A program made the translations under genes and the position numbers. The notes beneath the pieces were generated by a model, which was not told where the DNA came from, did not search any database, and saw only the letters and a program-made list of their open reading frames with translations. From Hydractinia symbiolongicarpus (lineage: Eukaryota > Cnidaria > Hydrozoa > Anthoathecata > Hydractiniidae): a stretch of DNA of 64,000 nt. The DNA lies in the NCBI RefSeq assembly GCF_029227915.1, contig NC_079879.1, positions 28,588,501-28,652,500 of the forward strand. Direction: 5' to 3'. Within the stretch, counting starts at the first letter, position 1; each line of letters opens with the position of its first letter. Shown one piece after another: positions 24,312 to 37,830 of the stretch.

Positions 24312-25732
24312 CGGGAAGTCGCGGGTTTTCGTTTGCCGGCGATTAAACTTCTTTTATTCAGCGTCTCATCAAAAATGAAAACATTTTTAAAAACTACAAG
24401 TCTCATGGGCGTTAGTGGTGAAATAATAATTTAAAAAATCGTTTGGGTAATGAGTTTACTCCCTGGGTACTTTCTTTGTATACTTTTGACTCTACGGGCC
24501 GAGTCCGGGATTTACGGGAAATCGCAGGTTTTCGTTTGCTGGCGATTAAACTTCTTTTATTCGACGTCTCATCAAAAATGAAAACATTTTTGAAAACTAC
24601 AAGTCTCATGCGTTTTAGTGGTGAAAAAATAAATTAAAAAATCGTTCGGGAAATGAGTTTACTCCCTGGGTACTTTCTTTGTATACTTTTGACTATGCGG
24701 GCCAAGCCCGGGATTTACGGGAAATCGCGGGTTTTCGTTTGCCGGCGATTAAACTTCTTTTATTCAGCGTCTCATCAAAAATGAAAACAATTTTAAAAAC
24801 TACAAGTCTTATGCGTTTTAGTGGTGAAAAAATAATTTAAAAAATCGTTCTGGAAATGAGTTTACTCACAGGGTACTTTTTTTGTATACATTCGACTATA
24901 CGGGCCAAGCCCAGGATTTACGGGAAATCGCGGGTTTTCGTTTGCCAGCGATTAAACCTCTTTTATTCAGCGTCTCATCAAAAATGAAAACATTTTTGAA
25001 AACTACAAGACTCATGCGTTTTAGTGGTGAAAAAATAATTTAAAAAATCGTTCGGGAAATGAGCTTACTTCCTGGGTACTTTCTTTGTATACATTTGACT
25101 ATACGGGCCGAGTCCGGGATTTACGGGAAATCGCGGGTTTTCGTTTGCCGGCGATTAAATTTCTTTTATTCAGCGTCTCATCAAAAATGAAAACATTTTT
25201 AAAAACTACAAGTCTCATGGGCTTTAGTGGTGAAATAATAATTTAAAAAATCGTTTGGGAAATGAGTTTACTCCCTGGGTACTTTCTTTGTATACTTTTG
25301 ACTATACGGGCCGAGTCCGGGATTTACGGGAAATCGCAGGTTTTCGTTTGCTGGCGATTAAACTTCTTTTATTCAGCGTCTCATCAAAAATGAAAACATT
25401 TTTGAAAACTACAAGTCTCAAGCGTTTTAGTGGTGAAGAAATAAATTAAAAAATCGTTCGGGAAATGAGTTTACTCCCTGGGTACTTTCTTTGTATACTT
25501 TTGACTATACGGGCCAAGCCCGGGATTTACGGGAAATCGCGGGTTTTCGTTTGCCGGCGAATAAACTTCTTTTATTCGGCGTCTCATCAAAAATGAAAAC
25601 AATTTTGAAAACTACAAGTCTTATGCGTTTTAGTGGTGAAAAAATAATTTAAAAAATCGTTCTGGAAATGAGTTTACTCACAGGGTACTTTTTTTGTATA
25701 CATTCGACTATACGGGCCAAGCCCGGGATTTA
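24312..25732 (+). repeat. 7-monomer block, copy 2 (9-mer offset, 1827 bp)
   Basis: Partner of 22485-23905, near-identical by eye. It is followed by an R monomer with TTGCCGACG (near 25757), a variant also seen near 22315. This links the right edge of the copy to the sequence left of copy 1. Confidence 0.8.
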
Positions 25733-27390
25733 CGGGAAATCGCGGGTTTTCGTTTGCCGACGATTAAACCTCTTTTATTCAGCGTCTCATCAAAAATGAA
25801 AACATTTTTGAGAACTACAAGACTCATGCGTTTTAGTGGTGAAAAAATAATTTAAAAAATCGTTCGGGAAATGAGTTTACTCCCTGGGTACTTTCTTTGT
25901 ATACTTTTGATTATACGGGCCGAGTCCGGGATTTACGGGAAGTCGCGGGTTTTCGTTTGCCGGCGATTAAACTTCTTTTATTCAGCGTCTCATCAAAAAT
26001 GAAAACATTTTTAAAAACTACAAGTCTCATGGGCTTTAGTGGTGAAATAATAATTTAAAAAATCGTTTGGGAAATGAGTTTACTCCCTGGGTACTTTCTT
26101 TGTATACTTTTGACTATACGGGCCGAGTCCGGGATTTACGGGAAATCGCAGGTTTTCGTTTGCTGGCGATTAAACTTCTTCTATTCAGCGTCTCATCAAA
26201 AATGAAAACATTTTTGAAAACTACAAGTTTCATGCGTTTTAGTGGTGAAAAAATAAATTAAAAAATCGTTCGGGAAATGAGTTTACTCCCTGGGTACTTT
26301 CTTTGTATACTTTTGACTATACGGGCCAAGCCCGGGATTTACGGGAAATCGCGGGTTTTCGTTTGCCGGCGATTAAACTTCTCTTATTTAGCGTCTCATC
26401 AAAAATGAAAACAATTTTAAAAACTACAAGTCTCATGCGTTTTAGTGGTGAAGAAATAAATTAAAAAATCGTTCGGGAAATGAGTTTACTCCCTGGGTAC
26501 TTTCTTTGTATACTTTTGACTATACGGGCCAAGCCCGGGATTTACGGGAAATCGCGGGTTTTCGTTTGCCGGCGATTAAACTTCTTTTATTCAGCGTCTC
26601 ATCAAAAATGAAAACAATTTTGAAAACTACAAGTCTTATGCGTTTTAGTGGTGAAAAAATAATTTAAAAAATCGTTCTGGAAATGAGTTTACTCACAGGG
26701 TACTTTTTTTGTATACATTCGACTATACGGGCCAAGCCCGGGATTTACGGGAAATCGCGGGTTTTCGTTTGCCGGCGATTAAACCTCTTTTATTCAGCGT
26801 CTCATCAAAAATGAAAACATTTTTGAGAACTACAAGACTCATGCGTTTTAGTGGTGAAAAAATAATTTAAAAAATCGTTCGGGAAATGAGTTTACTCCCT
26901 GGGTACTTTCTTTGTATACTTTTGATTATACGGGCCGAGTCCGGGATTTACGGGAAGTCGCGGGTTTTCGTTTGCCGGCGATTAAACTTCTTTTATTCAG
27001 CGTCTCATCAAAAATGAAAACATTTTTAAAAAGTACAAGTCTCATGGGCTTTAGTGGTGAAATAATAATTTAAAAAATCGTTTGGGAAATGAGTTTACTC
27101 CCTGGGTACTTTCTTTGTATACTTTTGACTATACGGGCCGAGTCCGGGATTTACGGGAAATCGCAGGTTTTCGTTTGCTGGCGATTAAACTTCTTCTATT
27201 CAGCGTCTCATCAAAAATGAAAACATTTTTGAAAACTACAAGTTTCATGCGTTTTAGTGGTGAAAAAATAAATTAAAAAATCGTTCGGGAAATGAGTTTA
27301 CTCCCTGGGTACTTTCTTTGTATACTTTTGACTATACGGGCCAAGCCCGGGATTTACGGGAAATCGCGGGTTTTCGTTTGCCGGCGATTA
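25600..27390 (+). repeat. 5-mer-offset (1015 bp) repeat region
   Basis: About 25600-26375 matches 26615-27390 at 1015 bp. Shared features are an R monomer with TTGAGAACTACAAGACTC, a GATTATACGGG monomer, and a TTGCTGGCG monomer with TTCTTCTATTCAG and AGTTTCATGCG. Copy 1 then has TTCTCTTATTTAGCG (near 26380), which copy 2 lacks. No gene is seen. Confidence 0.75.
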
Positions 27391-28129
27391 AACTTCTTTT
27401 ATTCAGCGTCTCATCAAAAACGAAAACAATTTTAAAAACTACAAGTCTTATGCGTTTTAGTGGTGAAAAAATAATTTAAAAAATCGTTCTGGAAATGAGT
27501 TTACTCACAGGGTACTTTTTTTGTATACTTTTGACTATACGGGCCAAGCCCAGGATTTACGGGAAATCGCGGGTTTTCGTTTGCCGGCGATTAAACTTCT
27601 TTTATTCAGCGTCTCATCAAAAACGAAAACAATTTTAAAAACTACAAGTCTTATGCGTTTTAGTGGTGAAAAAATAATTTAAAAAATCGTTCTGGAAATG
27701 AGTTTACTCACAGGGTACTTTTTTTGTATACATTCGACTATACGGGCCAAGCCCGGGATTTACGGAAAATCGCGGGTTTTCGTTTGCCGGCGATTAAACC
27801 TCTTTTATTCAGCGTCTCATCAAAAATGAAAACATTTTTGAAAACTACAAGACTCATGCGTTTTAGTGGTGAAAAAGTAATTTAAAAAATCGTTCGGGAA
27901 ATGAGTTTACTCCCTGTGTACTTTTTTTGTATACTTTTGACTATACGGGCCGAGTCCGGGATTTACGGGAAGTCGCGGGTTTTCGTTTGCCGGCGATTAA
28001 ACTTCTTTTATTCAGCGTCTCATCAAAAATGAAAACATTTTTGAAAACTACAATTCTCATGCGTTTTTGTAGTGAAAAAATAAATAAAAAAATCGTTCGG
28101 GAAATGAGTTTACTCACAGGGTACTTTTT
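27391..28129 (+). repeat. Monomer doublet with AAAACGAAAAC, then mosaic
   Basis: Two adjacent monomers share the private change AAAACGAAAAC (at about 27418 and 27621, exactly 203 bp apart), pointing to a single-monomer duplication. They are followed by a CCCTGTGTACTTT monomer and a very divergent end near 28060-28090 (GCGTTTTTGTAGTG, AAATAAATAAAAAAATCG). Confidence 0.75.
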
Positions 28130-30905
28130 TTGTATATATTCGACTATACGGGCCAAGCCCGGGATTTACGGGAAATCGCGGGTTTTCGTTTGCCGGCGAT
28201 TAAACCTCTTTTATTCAGCGTCTCATCAAAAATGAAAACATTTTTGAAAACTACAAGACTCATACGTTTTAGTGGTGAAAAAATAATTTAAAAAATCGTT
28301 CGGGAAATGAGTTTACACCCTGGGTACTTTCTTTGTATACTTTTGACTTTACAGGCCGAGTCCGGGATTTACGGGAAATCGCAGGTTTTCGTTTGCCGGC
28401 GATTAAACTTCTTTTATTCAGCGTCTCATCAAAAATGAAAACAAGTTTTAAGACTACAAGTCTCATGCGTTTTAGTGGTGAAAAAATAATTTAAAAAATC
28501 GTTCGGGAAATGAGTTTACTCCTTGGGTACTTTCTTTGTATACTTTTGACTATACGGGGCAAGCCCGGGATTTACGGGAAGTCGCGGGGTTTCGTTTGCC
28601 GGCGATTAAACTTCTTTTATTCAGCGTCTCATCAAAAATGAAAACATTTTTAAAAACTACAAGTCTCATGGGCTTTAGTGGTGAAATAATAATTTAAAAA
28701 ATCGTTTGGGAAATGAGTTTACTCACAGGGTACTTTTTTTGTATACTTTTGACTTTACAGGCCGAGTCCGGGATTTACGGGAAATCGCAGGTTTTCGTTT
28801 GCCGGCGATTAAACTTCTTTTATTCAGCGTCTCATCAAAAATGAAAAGAAGTTTGAAGACTACAAGTCTCATGCGTTTTAGTGGTGAAAAAATAATTTAA
28901 AAAATCGTTCGGGAAATGAGTTTACTCCCTGGGTACTTTCTTTGTATACTTTTGACCATACGGGCAAAGCCCGGGATTTACGCAAAGTCGCGGGTTTTCG
29001 TTTGCCGGCGATTAAACTTCTTTTATTCAGCGTCTCATCAAAAATGAAAACATTTTTTAAAACTACAAGTCTCATGGGCTTTAGTGGTGAAATAATAATT
29101 TAAAAAATCGTTCGTGAAATGAGTTTACACCCTGGGTACTCTCTTTGTATACTTTTGACTATGCGGGCCGAGTCTGGGATTTACGGGAAATCGCAGGTTT
29201 TCGTTTGCCGGCGATTAAACGTCTTTCATTCAGCGTCTCATCAAAAATGAAAACAATTTTGAAAACTACAAGTCTTATGCGTTTTAGTGGTGAAAAAATA
29301 ATTTAAAAAATCGTTCTGGAAATGAGTTTACTCACAGGGTACTTTTTTTGTATACATTTGACTATACGGGCCAAGCCCGGGATTTACGGGAAATTGCGGG
29401 TTTTCGTTTGCCGGCGATTAAACCTCTTTTATTCAGCGTCTCATCAAAAATGAAAACATTTTTGAGAACTACAAGACTCATGCGTTTTAGTGGTGAAAAA
29501 ATAATTTAAAAAATCGATCGGGAAATGAGTTTACTCCCTGGGTACTTTCTTTGTATACTTTTGATTATACGGGCCGAGTCCGGGATTTACGGGAAGTCGC
29601 GGGTTTTCGTTTGCCGGCGATTAAACTTCTTTTATTCAGCGTCTCATCAAAAATGAAAACATTTTTAAAAACTACAAGTCTCATGGGCTTTAGTGGTGAA
29701 ATAATAATTTAAATAATCGTTCGGGAAATGAGTTTACACCCTGGGTACTTTCTTTGTATACTTTTGACTTTACAGGCCGAGTCCGGGATTTACGGGAAAT
29801 CGCAGGTTTTCGTTTGCCGGCGATTAAACTTCTTTTATTCAGCGTCTCATCAAAAATGAAAACAAGTTTGAAGACTACAAGTCTTATGCGTTTTAGTGGT
29901 GAAAAAATAATTTAAAAAATCGTTCGGGAAATGAGTTTACTCCCTGGGTACTTTCTTTGTATACTTTTGACTATACGGACCAAGCCCGGGATTTACGGGA
30001 AGTCGCGGGTTTTCGTTTGCCGGCGATTAAACTTCTTTTATTCAGCGTCTCATCAAAAATGAAAACATTTTTAAAAACTCCAAGTCTCATAGGCTTTAGT
30101 GGTGAAATAATAATTTAAAAAATCGTTTGGGAAATGAGTTTACTCCCTGGGTACTTTCTTTGTATACTTTTGACTATACGGGCCGAGTCCGGGATTTACG
30201 GGAAATCGCAGGTTTTCGTTTGCTGGCGATTAAACTTCTTCTATTCAGCGTCTCATCAAAAATGAAAACATTTTTGAAAACTACAATTTTCATGCGTTTT
30301 AGTGGTGAAAAAATAAATTAAAAAATCGTTCGGGAAATGAGTTTACTCCCTGGGTACTTTCTTTGTATACTTTTGACTATACGGGCCAAGCCCGGGATTT
30401 ACGGGAAATCGCGGGTTTTCGTTTGCCGGCGATTAAACTTCTTTTATTCAGCGTCTCATCAAAAATGAAAACAATTTTAAAAACTACAAGTCTTATGCTT
30501 TTTTATTGGTGAAAAAATAATTTAAAAAATCGTTCTGGAAATGAGTTTACTCACAGGGTACTTTTTTTGTATACATTCGACTATACGGGTCAAGCCCGGG
30601 ATTTATGGGAAATCGCGGGTTTTCGTTTGCCGGCGATTAAACCTCTTTTATTCAGCGTCTCATCAAAAATGAAAACATTTTTGAAAACTACAAGACTCGT
30701 GCGTTTCAGTGGTGAAAAAGTAATTTAAAAAATCGTTCGGGAAATGAGTTTACTCCCTGGGTACTTTCTTTGTATACTTTTGACTATACGGGCCGAGTCC
30801 GGGATTTACGGGAACTCGCGGGTTTTCGTTTGCCGGCGATTAAACTTCTTTTATTCAGCGTCTCATTAAAAATGAAAACATTTTTATAAACTACAAGTCT
30901 CATGG
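28130..30905 (+). repeat. 2.8-kb segment duplicated at 43.96-46.74 kb
   Basis: This segment matches 43960-46735 at an offset of 15830 bp (15829 after an insertion near 30498). Shared rare markers: CTCATACGTTTT, CAAGTTTTAAGAC, GTCGCGGGGTTTCG, GACCATACGGGCAAAGCCC (28955 and 44785), TTCGTGAAATGAG, GACTTTACAGGCC, ACGGACCAAGCCC (near 29976) and GGGTCAAGCCCGGG with TTTATGGG (near 30588). The order of 13 or so monomer types is preserved. Differences are scattered, such as TACTCTCTTTG (29157) against TACTTTCTTTG. Confidence 0.8.
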
Positions 30906-32660
30906 GCGTTAGTGGTGAAATAATAATTTAAAAAATCGTTTGGGTAATGAGTTTACTCCCTGGGTACTTTCTTTGTATACTTTTGACTCTACGGGCCGAG
31001 TCCGGGATTTACGGGAAATCGCAGGTTTTCGTTTGCTGGCGATTAAACTTCTTTTATTCAGCGTCTCATCAAAAATGAAAACATTTTTTAAAACTACAAG
31101 TCTCATGCGTTTTAGTGGTGAAAAAATAAATTAAAAAATCGTTCGGGAAATGAGTTTACTCCCTAGGTACTTTCTTTGTATACTTTTGACTATGCGGGCC
31201 AAGCCCGGGATTTACGGGAAATCGCGGGTTTTCGTTTGCCGGCGATTAAACTTCTTTTATTCAGCGTCTCATCAAAAATGAAAACAATTTTGAAAACTAC
31301 AAGTCTTATGCGTTTTAGTGGTGAAAAAATAATTTAAAAAATCGTTATGGAAATGAGTTTACTCACAGGGTACTTTTTTTGTATACATTCGACTATACGG
31401 GCCAAGCCCGGGATTTACGGGAAATCGCGGGTTTTCGTTTGCCAGCGATTAAACCTCTTTTATTCAGCGTCTCATCAAAAATGAAAACATTTTTGAAAAC
31501 TACAAGACTCATGCGTTTTAGTGGTGAAAAAATAATTTAAAAAATCGTTCGGGAAATGAGCTTACTTCCTGGGTACTTTCTTTGTATACTTTTGACTATA
31601 CGGGCCGAGTCCGGGATTTACGGGAAATCGCGGGTTTTCGTTTGCCGGCGATTAAATTTCTTTTATTCAGCGTCTCATCAAAAATGAAAACATTTTTAAA
31701 AACTACAAGTCTCATGGGCTTTAGTGGTGAAATAATAATTTAAAAAATCGTTTGGGAAGTTAGTTTACTCCCTGGGTGCTTTCTTTGTATACTTTTGACT
31801 ATACGGGCCGAGTCCGGGATTTACGGGAAATCGCAGGTTTTCGTTTGCCGGCGATTAAACTTCTTTTATTCAGCGTCTCATCAAAAATGAAAACATTTTT
31901 TAAAACTACAAGTCTCATGCGTTTTAGTGGTGAAAAAATAAATTAAAAAATCGTTCGGGAAATGAGTTTACACCCTGGGTACTTTCTTTGTATACTTTTG
32001 ACTATGCGGGCCAAGCCCGGGATTTACGGGAAATCGCGGGTTTTCGTTTGCCGGCGATTAAACTTCTTTTATTCAGCGTCTCATCAGAAATGAAAACAAT
32101 TTTGAAAACTACAAGTCTTATGCGTTTTAGTGGTGAAAAAATAATTTAAAAAATCGTTCTGGAAATGAGTTTACTCACAGGGTACTTTTTTTGTATACAT
32201 TCGACTATACGGGCCAAGCCCGGGATTTACGGGAAATCGCGGGTTTTCGTTTGCCAGCGATTAAACCTCTTTTATTCAGCGTCTCATCAAAAATGAAAAC
32301 ATTTTTGAAAACTACAAGACTCATGCGTTTTAGTGGTGAAAAAATAATTTAAAAAATCGTTCGGGAAATGAGCTTACTTCCTGGGTACTTTCTTTGTATA
32401 CTTTTGACTATACGGGCCGAGTCCGGGATTTACGGGAAATCGCGGGTTTTCGTTTGCCGGCGATTAAATTTCTTTTATTCAGCGTCTCATCAAAAATGAA
32501 AACATTTTTAAAAACTACAAGTCTCATGGGCTTTAGTGGTGAAATAATAATTTAAAAAATCGTTTGGGAAGTTAGTTTACTCCCTGGGTACTTTCTTTGT
32601 ATACTTTTGACTATACGGGCCGAGTCCGGGATTTACGGGAAATCGCAGGTTTTCGTTTGC
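30906..32660 (+). repeat. R and Q mosaic related to 21-24 kb
   Basis: Monomer types GACTCTACGGG, GACTATGCGGG, R with TTGCCAGCG, and GAGCTTACTTCC recur in the same order at about 31.0-31.7 and 31.9-32.5 kb (offset about 812 bp). They match the order in 22.6-23.4 kb. CATCAGAAATG near 32083 recurs near 34925. No gene is seen. Confidence 0.72.
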
Positions 32661-33775
32661 CGGCGATTAAACTTCTTTTATTCAGCGTCTCATCAAAAAT
32701 GAAAACATTTTTAAAAACTACAAGTCTCATGGGCGTTAGTGGTGAAAAAATAATTTAAAAATTCGTTCGGGAAATAAGATTACTCACTGGGTACTTTCCT
32801 TGTATACTTTTGACTATACGGGCCAAGCCCGGGATTTACGGGAAATCGCGGGTTTTCGTTTGCCGGCGATTAAACCACTTTCATTAAGCGTCTCATCAAA
32901 AATGAAAACATTTCTAAAACTACAAGTCTCATGCGTTTTAGTGGTGAAAAAATAATTTAAAAAATCGTTCGGGAAATGAGTTTACTCCCTGGGTACTTTC
33001 TTTGTATACTTTTGACTATACGGGCCGAGTCCGGGATTTACGGGAAATCGCGGGTTTTCGTTTGCCGGCGATTAAACTTCTTTTATTCAGCGTCTCATCA
33101 AAAATGAAAACATTTTTAAAAACTACAAGTCTCATGCGCTTTAGTGGTGAAATAATAATTTAAAAAATCGTTTGGAAAGTTAGTTTACTCCCTGGGTACT
33201 TTCTTTGTATACTTTTGACTATACGGGCCGAGTCCGGGATTTACGGGAAATCGCAGGTTTTTGTTTGCCGGCGATTAAACTTCTTTTATTCAGCGTCTCA
33301 TCAAAAATGAAAACATTTTTAAAAACTACAAGTCTCATGGGCGTTAGTGGTGAAATAATAATTTAAAAAATCGTTTGGGTAATGAGTTTACTCCCTGGGT
33401 ACTTTCTTTGTATACTTTTGACTCTACGGGCCGAGTCCGGGATTTACGGGAAATCGCAGGTTTTCGTTTGCTGGCGATTAAACTTCTTTTATTCGACGTC
33501 TCATCAAAAATGAAAACATTTTTGAAAACTACAAGTCTCATGCGTTTTAGTGGTGAAAAAATAAATTAAAAAATCGTTCGGGAAATGAGTTTACTCCCTG
33601 GGTACCTTCTTTGTATACTTTTGACTATGCGGGCCAAGCCCGGGATTTACGGGAAATCGCGGGTTTTCGTTTGCCGGTGATTAAACTTCTTTTATTCAGC
33701 GTCTCATCAAAAATGAAAACAATTTTGAAAACTACAAGTCTTATGCGTTTTAGTGGTGAAAAAATAATTTAAAAA
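32661..33775 (+). repeat. Right copy of the 20.5-21.6 kb segment, isolated P monomer
   Basis: This segment contains the only P monomer (CACTTTCATTAAG near 32876) that I see between about 20.7 and 61.2 kb. Its flanks match the left copy, including ATGGGCGTTAGTGG before it and the GACTCTACGGG/TATTCGACGTC monomer after it. It differs by AAGATTACTCAC (32777) and a one-base deletion near 32913. Confidence 0.75.
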
Positions 33776-34599
33776 ATCGTTCTGGAAATGAGTTTACTCA
33801 CAGGGTACTTTTTTTGTATACATTCGACTATACGGGCCAAGCCCAGGATTTACGGGAAATCGCGGGTTTTCGTTTGCCAGCGATTAAACCTCTTTTATTC
33901 AGCGTCTCATCAAAAATGAAAACATTTTTGAAAACTACAAGACTCATGCGTTTTAGTGGTGAAAAAATAATTTAAAAAATCGTTCGGGAAATGAGCTTAT
34001 TTCCTGGGTACTTTCTTTGTATACTTTTGACTATACGGGCCGAGTCCGGGATTTACGGGAAATCGCGGGTTTTCGTTTGCCGGCGATTAAACTTCTTTTA
34101 TTCAGCGTCTCATCAAAAATGAAAACATTTCTGAAAACTACAAGTCTCATGCGTTTTAGTGGTGAAAAAATAATTTAAAAAATCGTTCGGGAAATGAGTT
34201 TACTCCCTGGGTACTTTCTTTGTATACTTTTGACTATACGGGCCGAGTCCGGGATTTACGGGAAATCGCGGGTTTTCGTTTGCCGGCGATTAAACTTCTT
34301 TTATTCAGCGTCTCATCAAAAATGAAAACATTTTTAAAAACTACAAGTCTCATGTGCTCTAGTGGTGAAATAATAATTTAAAAAATCGTTTGGGAAGTTA
34401 GTTTACTCCCTGGGTACTTTCTTTGTATACTTTTGACTATACGGGCCGAGTCCGGGATTTACGGGAAATCGCAGGTTTTCGTTTGCCGGCGATTAAACTT
34501 CTTTTATTCAGCGTCTCATCAAAAATGAAAACATTTTTAAAAACTACAAGTCTAATGGGCGTTAGTGGTGAAATAATAATTTAAAAAATCGTTTGGGTA
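33776..34599 (+). repeat. R and Q monomers before the 8-mer blocks
   Basis: An R monomer with AAGCCCAGGATTT and TTGCCAGCG is followed by GAGCTTATTTCC (near 34000) and Q monomers with ATGTGCTCT and CTAATGGGCGTT. No repeated order of its own and no gene is seen. Confidence 0.7.
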
Positions 34600-36223
34600 A
34601 TGAGTTTACTCCCTGGGTACTTTCTTTGTATACTTTTGACTCTACGGGCCGAGTCCGGGATTTACGGGAAATCGCAGGTTTTCGTTTGCTGGCGATTAAA
34701 CTTCTTTTATTCGACGTCTCATCAAAAATGAAAACATTTTTGAAAACTACAAGTCTCATGCGTTTTAGTGGTGAAAAAATAAATTAAAAAATCGTTCGGG
34801 AAATGAGTTTACTCCCTGGGTACTTTCTTTGTATACTTTTGACTATGCGGGCCAAGCCCGGGATTTACGGGAAATCGCGGGTTTTCGTTTGCCGGCGATT
34901 AAACTTCTTTTATTCAGCGTCTCATCAGAAATGAAAACAATTTTGAAAACTACAAGTCTTATGCGTTTTAGTGGTGAAAAAATAATTTAAAAAATCGTTC
35001 TGGAAATGAGTTTACTCACAGGGTACTTTTTTTGTATACATTCGACTATACGGGCCAAGCCCAGGATTTACGGGAAATCGCGGGTTTTCGTTTGCCAGCG
35101 ATTAAACCTCTTTTATTCAGCGTCTCATCAAAAATGAAAACATTTTTGAAAACTACAAGACTCATGCGTTTTAGTGGTGAAAAAATAATTTAAAAAATCG
35201 TTCGGGAAATGAGCTTACTTCCTGGGTACTTTCTTTGTATACTTTTGACTATACGGGCCGAGTCCGGGATTTACGGGAAATCGCGGGTTTTCGTTTGCCG
35301 GCGATTAAATTTCTTTTATTCAGCGTCTCATCAAAAATGAAAACATTTTTAAAAACTACAAGTCTCATGGGCTTTCGTGGTGAAATAATAATTTAAAAAA
35401 TCGTTTGGGAAATGAGTTTACTCCCTGGGTACTTTCTTTGTATACTTTTGACTATACGGGCCGAGTCCGGGATTTACGGGAAATCGCAGGTTTTCGTTTG
35501 CTGGCGATTAAACTTCTTTTATTCAGCGTCTCATCAAAAATGAAAACATTTTTGAAAACTACAAGTCTCAAGCGTTTTAGTGGTGAAGAAATAAATTAAA
35601 AAATCGTTCGGGAAATGAGTTTACTCCCTGGGTACTTTCTTTGTATACTTTTGACTATACGGGCCAAGCCCGGGATTTACGGGAAATCGCGGGTTTTCGT
35701 TTCCGGCGATTAAACTTCTTTTATTCAGCGTCTCATCAAAAATGAAAACAATTTTGAAAACTACAAGTCTTATGCGTTTTAGTGGTGAAAAAATAATTTA
35801 AAAAATCGTTCTGGAAATGAGTTTACTCACAGGGTACTTTTTTTGTATACATTCGACTATACGGGCCAAGCCCGGGATTTACGGGAAATCGCGGGTTTTC
35901 GTTTGCCGGCGATTAAACCTCTTTTATTCAGCGTCTCATCAAAAATGAAAACATTTTTGAGAACTACAAGACTCATGCGTTTTAGTGGTGAAAAAATAAT
36001 TTAAAAAATCGTTCGGGAAATGAGTTTACTCCCTGGGTACTTTCTTTGTATACTTTTGATTATACGGGCCGAGTCCGGGATTTACGGGAAGTCGCGGGTT
36101 TTCGTTTGCCGGCGATTAAACTTCTTTTATTCAGCGTCTCATCAAAAATGAAAACATTTTTAAAAACTACAAGTCTCATGGGCTTTAGTGGTGAAATAAT
36201 AATTTAAAAAATCGTTTGGGAAA
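34600..36223 (+). repeat. 8-mer unit (about 1624 bp), copy 1
   Basis: This block matches the next about 1.6 kb at 1623-1624 bp. Order: GACTCTACGGG/TATTCGACGTC; GACTATGCGGG; R with AAGCCCAGGATTT; GAGCTTACTTCC; Q with TTTCGTGGTGAAATAATA, leading into the TCTCAAGCG/GAAGAAATAAATT monomer; AAGCCC monomer; R with TTGAGAAC; GATTATACGGG. The monomer near 35701 has lost one G (GTTTCCGGCG), which explains the one-base change in offset. Confidence 0.8.
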
Positions 36224-37830
36224 TGAGTTTACTCCCTGGGTACTTTCTTTGTATACTTTTGACTCTACGGGCCGAGTCCGGGATTTACGGGAAATCGCAG
36301 GTTTTCGTTTGCTGGCGATTAAACTTCTTTTATTCGACGTCTCATCAAAAATGAAAACATTTTTGAAAACTACAAGTCTCATGCGTTTTAGTGGTGAAAA
36401 AATAAATTAAAAAATCGTTCGGGAAATGAGTTTACTCCCTGGGTACTTTCTTTGTATACTTTTGACTATGCGGGCCAAGCCCGGGATTTACGGAAAATCG
36501 CGGGTTTTCGTTTGCCGGCGATTAAACTTCTTTTATTCAGCGTCTCATCAAAAATGAAAACAATTTTGAAAACTACAAGTCTTATGCGTTTTAGTGGTGA
36601 AAAAATAATTTAAAAAATCGTTCTGGAAATGAGTTTACTCACAGGGTACTTTTTTTGTATACATTCGACTATACGGGCCAAGCCCAGGATTTACGGGAAA
36701 TCGCGGGTTTTCGTTTGCCAGCGATTAAACCTCTTTTATTCAGCGTCTCATCAAAAATGAAAACATTTTTGAAAACTACAAGACTCATGCGTTTTAGTGG
36801 TGAAAAAATAATTTAAAAAATCGTTCGGGAAATGAGCTTACTTCCTGGGTACTTTCTTTGTATACTTTTGACTATACGGGCCGAGTCCGGGATTTACGGG
36901 AAATCGCGGGTTTTCGTTTGCCGGCGATTAAATTTCTTTTATTCAGCGTCTCATCAAAAATGAAAACATTTTTAAAAACTACAAGTCTCATGGGCTTTCG
37001 TGGTGAAATAATAATTTAAAAAATCGTTTGGGAAATGAGTTTACTCCCTGGGTACTTTCTTTGTATACTTTTGACTATACGGGCCGAGTCCGGGATTTAC
37101 GGGAAATCGCAGGTTTTCGTTTGCTGGCGATTAAACTTCTTTTATTCAGCGTCTCATCAAAAATGAAAACATTTTTGAAAACTACAAGTCTCAAGCGTTT
37201 TAGTGGTGAAGAAATAAATTAAAAAATCGTTCGGGAAATGAGTTTACTCCCTGGGTACTTTCTTTGTATACTTTTGACTATACGGGCCAAGCCCGGGATT
37301 TACGGGAAATCGCGGGTTTTCGTTTGCCGGCGATTAAACTTCTTTTATTCAGCGTCTCATCAAAAATGAAAACAATTTTGAAAACTACAAGTCTTATGCG
37401 TTTTAGTGGTGAAAAAATAATTTAAAAAATCGTTCTGGAAATGAGTTTACTCACAGGGTACTTTTTTTGTATACATTCGACTATACGGGCCAAGCCCGGG
37501 ATTTACGGGAAATCGCGGGTTTTCGTTTGCCGGCGATTAAACCTCTTTTATTCAGCGTCTCATCAAAAATGAAAACATTTTTGAGAACTACAAGACTCAT
37601 GCGTTTTAGTGGTGAAAAAATAATTTAAAAAATCGTTCGGGAAATGAGTTTACTCCCTGGGTACTTTCTTTGTATACTTTTGATTATACGGGCCGAGTCC
37701 GGGATTTACGGGAAGTCGCGGGTTTTCGTTTGCCGGCGATTAAACTTCTTTTATTCAGCGTCTCATCAAAAATGAAAACATTTTTAAAAACTACAAGTCT
37801 CATGGGCTTTAGTGGTGAAATAATAATTTA
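36224..37830 (+). repeat. 8-mer unit (about 1624 bp), copy 2
   Basis: Tandem partner of 34600-36223 with the same eight-monomer order, including the rare TTTCGTGGTGAAATAATA (35375 and 36998). It diverges at about 37850, where GACTATATGGG and TTCTTCTATTCAG replace GACTCTACGGG and TATTCGACGTC. Confidence 0.8.
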
